Source: Candidatus Nanoarchaeia archaeon (lineage in GTDB: Archaea; Nanobdellota; Nanobdellia; Pacearchaeales; GW2011-AR1). From it: 64,000 nt of DNA. The stretch covers positions 44,048-108,047 of the forward strand of contig JAQUKY010000005.1 in NCBI GenBank assembly GCA_028718805.1. The letters are read 5' to 3'. The notes beneath the pieces are model-generated. The model was given only the letters and a program-made list of their open reading frames with translations. It was not told where the DNA came from and did not search any database. Below are positions 58,199 through 64,000 of the stretch, in pieces (within the stretch, counting starts at the first letter, position 1; the number at the start of each line of letters is the position of its first letter). Made by a program: the position numbers and the translations under genes.

Positions 58199-59062
58199 AT
58201 GAAAGTTAAGGAAACTCATGAAAAAATAATAGAAATCCTAAAAAATAAGGGGCCTAGCCTGCCAATACAGATTTCAAAAGAAATAGGGTTAAGTTCGTTA
58301 TTTATATCTGCATTCTTATCTGAATTATCACATGAAAAAAAAGTAAAGATAAGCCATCTAAAAGTAGGAGGCAGTCCTTTATACTTATTATACGGGCAAG
58401 AAGAACAATTAGAAAAATTTTATAATTACATGCATCCAAAAGAAGCAGAAGCGTTTCTTCTTTTAAAGAAAAGGAAAATTTTAAGAGACACTGAACAAAA
58501 ACCAGCGATAAGAGTTGCTCTGAGGAGCATAAGAGACTTTGCCATAGGTTTCAAAGTAAATGATGAAATTTTCTGGAGATATATGTTTACCCCAGAATCT
58601 GAAATAATCGAGCTTATAGAAACAAAAAAACCCGCAATTGAAGAAACAGAAAAGCAGCAAGAAAAAATACCAGAACCAGAAGAAATAGAAATCCAAAAAC
58701 CAATTGAGATTATAAAAATAAAAGAAAAATCTATGGAGATAAAGAAAAAACCAGAAAAAGAAGCATTTTTAGAAGAAGTAAAATTCTACTTAAATCAAAA
58801 AAATATAGAGCTGGTTAATTTAGAAACTTATGATAAAAAAGAAGTAATTGCAAGAATACGCTTTAACCTTACTCCTGAAAAAATACACTTATTGCTTGCT
58901 TATAACAAAAAGAAAATCAATGATAAAGATCTATTAAAAGCATATAAAAAATCCATAAAATATCAGCTAGATTATATAGTGCTTTTTAAAGGAGAACTCT
59001 CTAAAAAACTAAAAGATACCATAGATGCTTATAAAAACCTTTTTTCAACTGAAAAGCTATAA
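58199..59062 (+). CDS. N-terminal HTH protein with Pro/Glu linker and C-terminal nuclease-like domain
   Basis: HTH IQISKEIGLSSLFISAFLSELSHEKKVKIS; linker EEIEIQKPIEIIKIKEK; C-term FLEEVKFYLNQKNIELV ... KYQLDYIVLFKGELS. Confidence 0.65.
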   Translation: MKVKETHEKIIEILKNKGPSLPIQISKEIGLSSLFISAFLSELSHEKKVKISHLKVGGSPLYLLYGQEEQLEKFYNYMHPKEAEAFLLLKKRKILRDTEQKPAIRVALRSIRDFAIGFKVNDEIFWRYMFTPESEIIELIETKKPAIEETEKQQEKIPEPEEIEIQKPIEIIKIKEKSMEIKKKPEKEAFLEEVKFYLNQKNIELVNLETYDKKEVIARIRFNLTPEKIHLLLAYNKKKINDKDLLKAYKKSIKYQLDYIVLFKGELSKKLKDTIDAYKNLFSTEKL

Positions 59063-59103
59063 ATACCAAAAAAGAAGCATAGAAGCATACAAAAATTTAA
59101 AAA

Positions 59104-59146
59104 CATCAAAAATCCAGGCACAAGAGGATTTTTGTGGCTTAAAAAA
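59104..59146 (+). promoter_or_regulatory. Hairpin leader/promoter element upstream of rps17e, shared with tfe
   Basis: CATCAAAAATCC-N10-GGATTTTTGTGGCTTAAAAAA, 8-bp stem. Confidence 0.6.
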
Positions 59147-59204
59147 CTTATTCTAAAACATACAAAGTTTTTTAAACCCTCAACCAAACCTAATATAAGA
59201 GAAG

Positions 59205-59390
59205 ATGGGAAGAATAAAATCAAAACTTGTTAAAAGAACTGCGAATACGCTATTAAAAGCAGAAAATCGATTTACTTATAGTTTTGAAAATAACAAGAAA
59301 GTGCTTGGAAACAACATAACTCCTAGTAAAAAAATAAGAAACCAGATTGCAGGGTATATATCTAGACTTAAAAAGAGAGAAAAACAATAA
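59205..59390 (+). CDS. rps17e: 30S ribosomal protein S17e
   Basis: MGRIKSKLVKRTANTLL ... SKKIRNQIAGYISRLKK. Confidence 0.9.
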   Translation: MGRIKSKLVKRTANTLLKAENRFTYSFENNKKVLGNNITPSKKIRNQIAGYISRLKKREKQ

Positions 59391-59414
59391 TTACAGCAAA
59401 TCACAATAGTCAAA

Positions 59415-59753
59415 ATGGCAGAAGAGAACCAGGAAAAAACAGAAAAAGTTGAAGAAACCCAGAAAAAACTAGATAAAGATAACACTATTTTTATTGGAAT
59501 AAAACCTTTTATGAACTATGTTACCGGAGTTGTAATGCAGTTCAAAAACAAAGGCCAGGATGAGGTTATTGTTTCTGCAAGAGGCAAATTTATCAGCAAG
59601 GCAGTAGATGTTGTTGAAGTTGCAAGAAGGACTTTCTTAAAAGAAGAAAACATCCAGGTTAAGGATATAAAAATCTCAAGCGAGGCATTTGAGAACAAAG
59701 AAGGAAAAAGAATCCATGTTTCTGCCATTGAGATAACTTTAATTAAGGGATAA
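59415..59753 (+). CDS. albA: DNA/RNA-binding protein Alba
   Basis: IFIGIKPFMNYVTGVVMQF ... VIVSARGKFISKAVDVVEVARR. Confidence 0.93.
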   Translation: MAEENQEKTEKVEETQKKLDKDNTIFIGIKPFMNYVTGVVMQFKNKGQDEVIVSARGKFISKAVDVVEVARRTFLKEENIQVKDIKISSEAFENKEGKRIHVSAIEITLIKG

Positions 59754-59842
59754 ATGCCCCCACGAATTCTTTAACCTAATTCATATAAATTTTTTGGATG
59801 GCTTTGGGAAAAATTTATATACCTATATATTCTATAATTAAC

Positions 59843-59917
59843 ATGCAAACAACTAATTTACACTGGTGTACAACCTCTAGATTAGCTATTGCTGTCTTTA
59901 AAGGAGCCTATTGCTAA
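59843..59917 (+). CDS. Candidate 24-aa leader peptide (leaderless start)
   Basis: MQTTNLHWCTTSRLAIAVFKGAYC*; TATA-like AAATTTATATA about 27 nt upstream; stop lies just after the 5' arm of a stem. Confidence 0.45.
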   Translation: MQTTNLHWCTTSRLAIAVFKGAYC

Positions 59918-60009
59918 ATTGCAAAGGGCCTTTCGAGATGTTTTCTTTAACAATATAATATTCTGACATGATTTCTCAGGCCCTTTTAACAATAGTTCTA
60001 GGCTCCTTT
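59900..60009 (+). promoter_or_regulatory. Long stem-loop, candidate translational switch
   Basis: AAAGGAGCCTA (59900-59910) / TAGGCTCCTTT (59999-60009) and AAAGGGCCT (59923-59931) / AGGCCCTTT (59978-59986). Confidence 0.65.
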
Positions 60010-60036
60010 AGATTAATTAAATCGCAGGAGGTAAAA

Positions 60037-60195
60037 ATGGAATATGAAACACGAGAAATATGGTATATGTTTGAAGGCGGGATAGGTAATTTTGAAATCC
60101 CTTACGGAAACGTAGAAGAAACCAGATTAGAAAACACAAATCCTGCTCAAACAGAACATTCCCCATTAGTTAAAGCAGTAAAAGCCAGTGAATAA
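60037..60195 (+). CDS. Small hypothetical protein (52 aa) with strong SD
   Basis: GCAGGAGGTAAAA-ATG; MEYETREIWYMFEGGIGNFEIPYGNVEETRLENTNPAQTEHSPLVKAVKASE. Confidence 0.65.
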   Translation: MEYETREIWYMFEGGIGNFEIPYGNVEETRLENTNPAQTEHSPLVKAVKASE

Positions 60196-60196
60196 A

Positions 60197-60294
60197 TTTA
60201 GTAATTTATCAAACGATTTTACTTTTCACAGAAGAACTTTCATAAAGCTTAAGGTTAGATTGCTCCAGAGTAGATAGTTATCTGATATTACTGG
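60197..60294 (-). repeat. MITE-like intergenic repeat, member 10
   Basis: Plus-strand AGTAATTTATCAAACGATTTTAC ... AGATTGCTCC ... GTTATCTGATATTACTGG. Confidence 0.6.
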
Positions 60295-60325
60295 TTTCGT
60301 TTTTTACATTATCAGAACAAGTTTC

Positions 60326-60664
60326 TTATTTTTTCTTTTCCTTTTTAATTTCTTTCCTTCCAAACAGTTTAGCAAAAAAACCAGGATTTTTTTCTGGTTT
60401 TTCAGGTTTCTTTTCTCTTTTAGGGGTTCTTTTCAACAATTCATCAAGTTTCTTATCAATCTCCAGAACTTTTTCATAAGTTATATCAATTCTCGTATTT
60501 CTCCTGTAATTTAAAATTCCGCGAATAATCAGATAGATAATATAAACAAGAAGAACAATCCCAACAATCTTAAATATAGTCATTAATGGAGCTAATGCTT
60601 CTGATACTAATGGCCATAACGCATTAGAAACATCACTTGCATTAACCACCCCCTCTATTGCCAT
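60326..60664 (-). CDS. Membrane protein with basic C-terminal tail
   Basis: 112 aa, one or two TM segments, Lys/Pro-rich C-terminus. Confidence 0.65.
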   Translation of the reverse strand: MAIEGVVNASDVSNALWPLVSEALAPLMTIFKIVGIVLLVYIIYLIIRGILNYRRNTRIDITYEKVLEIDKKLDELLKRTPKREKKPEKPEKNPGFFAKLFGRKEIKKEKKK

Positions 60665-60716
60665 AAAACAAATAATAATGATAAGTTTTTAAATCTCCCT
60701 ATTTTTGTAAATTAAT

Positions 60717-60789
60717 GGCGGTATAGCTTAGCGGTTAAAGCACGGCTCTCATAAGGCCGGGACCCCAAGTTCAAATCTTGGTACCGCCA
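60717..60789 (+). tRNA. tRNA with CAU anticodon (Met or Ile2)
   Basis: Cloverleaf: acceptor GGCGGTA/TACCGCC, D-stem GCTT/AAGC, anticodon loop CTCATAA, T-stem CCAAG/CTTGG. Confidence 0.95.
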
Positions 60790-60797
60790 TAGTATTT

Positions 60798-61130
60798 TTA
60801 ATTTTTCAAAAAAGAACAAACCCTGTCTAAAATTTCATTAAACTTTTCTTGTTTTAATGAACCTATTTTATATTTTATTAATGATTTTTCAACAGAAAAA
60901 ATTTTATCTAATCTGAGATAACTTTCAACTTTCAAATTTCCTTTATGAAAATCTTCTTTTTTTATTGATATTTCAACTGATTTTTCATAAGACTTTCCAG
61001 TTATCTGACAAACTATGATATCTTCTCCTTTCGGAACTTTAATAATTAAAGAAGGCCTTCTCCTGGCTTGTATTAAATTTGAAAAAGGAAATTCTAAAAT
61101 GATTACATCACCTTTTACAAATCCTTCCAT
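60798..61130 (-). CDS. MazF/PemK-family toxin
   Basis: FVKGDVIILEFPFSNLIQARRRPSLIIKV. Confidence 0.85.
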   Translation of the reverse strand: MEGFVKGDVIILEFPFSNLIQARRRPSLIIKVPKGEDIIVCQITGKSYEKSVEISIKKEDFHKGNLKVESYLRLDKIFSVEKSLIKYKIGSLKQEKFNEILDRVCSFLKN

Positions 61131-61333
61131 ATTTCATCTTCCTCTTTATTGAGCCAGGTTTTTGATAAAGATTTTTCAGACCAAAGTGCACTTTCAGGAA
61201 TTGATTTTTTTAAAATTATTTCATTATCTTTTCTAATAACAATTAATTTATCTCCTTCTTTTATACCTTCGCGCATATCTAAAGGGATAACTACCTGCCC
61301 TCTTGAACTCATCCTTGTTGTATCAATCATCAT
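61115..61333 (-). CDS. AbrB/MazE-family antitoxin
   Basis: TTRMSSRGQVVIPLDMREGIKEGDKLIVI. Confidence 0.88.
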   Translation of the reverse strand: MMIDTTRMSSRGQVVIPLDMREGIKEGDKLIVIRKDNEIILKKSIPESALWSEKSLSKTWLNKEEDEIWKDL

Positions 61334-61444
61334 CTTAAAAATTTTGTTTGTTTAGTTTAATTTTTAATGAGCCAGAAAACTCATAAAGAGTTTTCTTGAT
61401 AAATAAGATTAATCTTACTTTATATTTAAATCTTTCTATACTCT

Positions 61445-62083
61445 TCAATTCTCCCCAGAGCCATAGAATTTTTTTCTTAGAATAATACAACCAGTTAAAA
61501 TAAATATTCCTATTACAACTCCTCCTAAAACATCTGAAAACCAATGAACATTAAGGTAAAGCCTTGCAAAACAAATAAGCAGCACCATAAAAATAGATAC
61601 AATCAGGCTAACCAACTTTAAATTTTTTAATTTGTTTTTCTTATAGATTAAATAAATCAAAAGCCCGAAAAATACAACTGCTGTTGATGCATGAGCACTT
61701 GGAAAAGCAAAATTACCTTCAGACACAAGTGCATTTAAAGGTCTTGCTCTTTGTATTGCTTCTTTTAGAATATACAAAACTCCCCCATTCAGACCCATTG
61801 TAAATATAAACAACACAGAATCCTTTTTTGAGAATTTTATCCACAAATAAGCTGATAAAATTAAAGAGATAATAATCACAACATTTATATCAAAAATAAA
61901 ACTAACTGCTATTGAAAGGCTAGTTAAAAAATTATTTTCTATAGAAGGCATAAAAGAATTTACTATAAAATCAATTTTAGAAAGACCAAAATTATACAAT
62001 ACGCCTAATAGAATAAGGATAAAAACCAGCAATGAGATTATATTCACCCAAATAAGTGTTTTAAAATTCTTACCTGTTTTCAT
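61445..62083 (-). CDS. PAP2-family phosphatase
   Basis: KEAIQRARP, FPSAHAS, ARLYLNVHWFSDVLGG. Confidence 0.93.
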   Translation of the reverse strand: MKTGKNFKTLIWVNIISLLVFILILLGVLYNFGLSKIDFIVNSFMPSIENNFLTSLSIAVSFIFDINVVIIISLILSAYLWIKFSKKDSVLFIFTMGLNGGVLYILKEAIQRARPLNALVSEGNFAFPSAHASTAVVFFGLLIYLIYKKNKLKNLKLVSLIVSIFMVLLICFARLYLNVHWFSDVLGGVVIGIFILTGCIILRKKFYGSGEN

Positions 62084-62105
62084 ATTTTCTAAAATATTTG
62101 TATGT

Positions 62106-62795
62106 TTATAAATTCCCCCATAACAAATTAAACATCAGCTTTTGTGTGTCAAAAAAATTCTTCTCTTGGATTAAAATCCCGATTGGTTCCTTTTCTTCCA
62201 ATGAAACCATGGCAATTTTATCTTTATATAGCCAAGTCGCAGTTTTTATTTCGTTTTTTATCTTCTTAAAAGGAGCCTCTTTGTCATAAGGTTTCTCATC
62301 ACTGATTATTCTAACAGCAATTCTTTTCTTTTTCCTTCTTTCAACAAAATGTGGGAAATAAAATTCAAATAATTCAAACAGGTGTTTTTTTGATGCAATG
62401 CAGTCAAAGGATTTGCTATTCTGCAGAATATCTTCAAAAATATTTTTTAACCCCTCTTTGCCAACATAAACTTCAACATTTGGCTTTTTAGCTACAGACT
62501 CTTTTATAGCATTTAATTCAGGCAATGCCTGTTTCACAAGATTTTCTCTTTCTTTAAGCAGATTAAATAGATTTTGAGGATTTGTAGCCTGATAATACTT
62601 TTTACCTGAAGATATAGTATAACTTACAAAACCCTTTTTTTCAAGAGAACTGAGAATATCATAGACAGAAGTTCTGTTTAGTTTAGCCATTCTTGCTATA
62701 TCCTGCACTAAACTTGAGCCAAGTTTAAGATTAGCTAAAAAAACTTCTATTTCTTTCTCACTTAACCCAAAGGCTCTTAGGGCTTCTTCTTTCAT
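62106..62795 (-). CDS. TrmB-family transcriptional regulator
   Basis: LRAFGLSEKEIEVFLANLKLGSSLVQDIARMAKLNRTSVYDILSSLEKKGFVSY. Confidence 0.9.
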   Translation of the reverse strand: MKEEALRAFGLSEKEIEVFLANLKLGSSLVQDIARMAKLNRTSVYDILSSLEKKGFVSYTISSGKKYYQATNPQNLFNLLKERENLVKQALPELNAIKESVAKKPNVEVYVGKEGLKNIFEDILQNSKSFDCIASKKHLFELFEFYFPHFVERRKKKRIAVRIISDEKPYDKEAPFKKIKNEIKTATWLYKDKIAMVSLEEKEPIGILIQEKNFFDTQKLMFNLLWGNL

Positions 62796-62825
62796 AAAAG
62801 CAAGTGCATTCTAAGATATATAAAC

Positions 62826-62845
62826 TTGTCGTTTTTATTCGACAA
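62826..62845. promoter_or_regulatory. Inverted repeat TTGTCG-N8-CGACAA, candidate TrmB operator
   Basis: Perfect 6-bp arms between divergent genes. Confidence 0.5.
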
Positions 62846-62912
62846 CAAAATCTTAAATACATTGATGTTGCTATTGCTAAGTAAACAAAACGATAAAAAT
62901 AACAAGAATAAA

Positions 62913-63062
62913 ATGGAAAACAAACAATCCACCATCACAAAGAAAATAGCCAGGCATGGCAATCAGGCAATTATAGTTGTACCTAAAATTCTTGAAGATA
63001 AATTAAAACCAGGAACATTAACTCAGGTAACAATAAATGTTCTAGAGGAAAATAAAAGATGA
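62913..63062 (+). CDS. AbrB-like ~49-aa protein
   Basis: MENKQSTITKKIARHGNQAIIVVPKILEDKLKPGTLTQVTINVLEENKR; ORF-track start at 62826 is too far upstream. Confidence 0.78.
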   Translation: MENKQSTITKKIARHGNQAIIVVPKILEDKLKPGTLTQVTINVLEENKR

Positions 63063-63853
63063 AACCAATAGAAGTTAAAGTTACAATAAAGGATATTCTT
63101 CCTAATAATTATAATTGTAGAAGAGCCCCAGAACCATTTGACGAACAACCGATTTATTTTTTTACAAAGGTATATGAACATGGTTCCCGCGGTATTACAT
63201 GGTGGGATGTGAAAGTTCATAATCCAAAGAAAACTATTTTTCAATTTAGAAGAGAGGCCGAAGAATATTGGGAGTCCATAAGTAATTCCCACCCAGTTAA
63301 AGAATCTGGAATAAACAGAGAAGAATGTAGTAATAATATAATTAGTAAAGCTCTAGAGGAACAACAACTGCCTGTTTTTTATTCATATTATCCTCAAGAT
63401 ATACAAATAGGAGATGAAATAATTGTTAAATTAGGAAAAGGAATGAAAAAAGATGGTATGCGCGGTTGTGGTTCTGCAAATATTGTCGGAGGGCATGGTA
63501 GCGGTGCACTAAAATTAATATCCTATCACCTGACTACACCATCCTTAGCCAGACAATTCCCAGATCATTTTGAAATTCTTGAATTATTACATGATCCAAT
63601 TTATCACCATCCTATAAAAACACTTAAACAAAAAGCAGATGAAGCTCCTTGGACCTTTTCAGGATACCCATTAAATCTCCCATTATCGGCAATAACATAT
63701 AGATGGAAAATAAAAAAAGAGGACGAATTGATTCAAAAAATTACTGAAAAATACAAAGAAATGAGAAAGGAAATCCCCTTTTCAAAAGAAGAACACGAGA
63801 TCTTAACAAAAAGATTTCCGCAATGCAAATCTCTTTTAGATGACCTATATTAA
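63059..63853 (+). CDS. Hypothetical protein, 4-nt overlap with AbrB-like gene
   Basis: 264-aa ORF. Confidence 0.65.
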   Translation: MKPIEVKVTIKDILPNNYNCRRAPEPFDEQPIYFFTKVYEHGSRGITWWDVKVHNPKKTIFQFRREAEEYWESISNSHPVKESGINREECSNNIISKALEEQQLPVFYSYYPQDIQIGDEIIVKLGKGMKKDGMRGCGSANIVGGHGSGALKLISYHLTTPSLARQFPDHFEILELLHDPIYHHPIKTLKQKADEAPWTFSGYPLNLPLSAITYRWKIKKEDELIQKITEKYKEMRKEIPFSKEEHEILTKRFPQCKSLLDDLY

Positions 63854-63935
63854 TAAGATATTAGAACCTATCAGATTCTGTAAATCTAACGGGTGATGAA
63901 ATCTTATAAAATACTTCATAGAAACATTTAAATAT

Positions 63936-63957
63936 TAGGATATCCATAGTTATCCTA
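63936..63957. promoter_or_regulatory. Inverted repeat TAGGATA-N8-TATCCTA abutting a start codon
   Basis: Perfect 7-bp arms directly before ATG at 63957. Confidence 0.5.
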
Positions 63958-64000
63958 TGAGAAAGATAGAACTAAAGAAAGGAAATCTGACCCTGAAAGA
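63957..64000 (+). CDS. Partial CDS running off window end
   Basis: MRKIELKKGNLTLK...; TATA-like ACATTTAAATA upstream. Confidence 0.45.
   Translation, partial: MRKIELKKGNLTLK

Noticed and set aside
59968-60195. 75-aa ORF starting MISQALLTIV
   Set aside because: N-terminal extension lies inside the stem-loop; the SD-preceded ATG at 60037 is the better start.
62826-62912. N-terminal extension MSFLFDNKILNTLMLLLLSKQNDKNNKNK of the AbrB-like protein
   Set aside because: Lies in the operator/promoter region; paralogs start at the MENKQ-equivalent position.
1-64000. CRISPR arrays or Cas genes
   Set aside because: No regularly spaced identical direct repeats and no Cas-like proteins seen; the dispersed repeats are single copies at distant loci.

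Overview
AT-rich archaeal chromosome segment. Likely a DPANN lineage (Pacearchaeota/Woesearchaeota-like): archaeal TFE, Alba, S17e, EndA, Nre and LeuRS, with bacterial-type AlaRS and GAPDH. Gene-dense, no rRNA, no CRISPR array, one tRNA (CAU). The recognisable core is sugar metabolism (PfkB kinase, aldolase, TIM, GAPDH, PGK, NagB, ROK kinase, ManC-type isomerase, GH130, (alpha/alpha)6 glycosidase-like proteins, three glycosyltransferases) plus a minimal [NiFe]-hydrogenase locus. Most notable observations: (1) six TrmB paralogs, each divergently paired with an operon of unrecognised genes across a short intergenic region with its own inverted repeat; four of these operons contain a ~49-aa AbrB-like gene (one a pseudogene); (2) a free-standing LAGLIDADG-like ORF lying between the intact 3' end of leuS and a second, fossil copy of the leuS C-terminal codons, suggesting an element that integrates into leuS and restores its end; (3) a possible leader-peptide/translational switch upstream of a 52-aa gene; (4) an intergenic MITE-like repeat family with terminal inverted repeats (about 10 copies); (5) an IS200/IS605-like pair of hairpins without a transposase; (6) small membrane proteins joined by 4-nt overlaps to cytosolic sugar enzymes; (7) hairpin leaders shared by unrelated genes. 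Calls come from reading the sequence and translations only; no database search was run.
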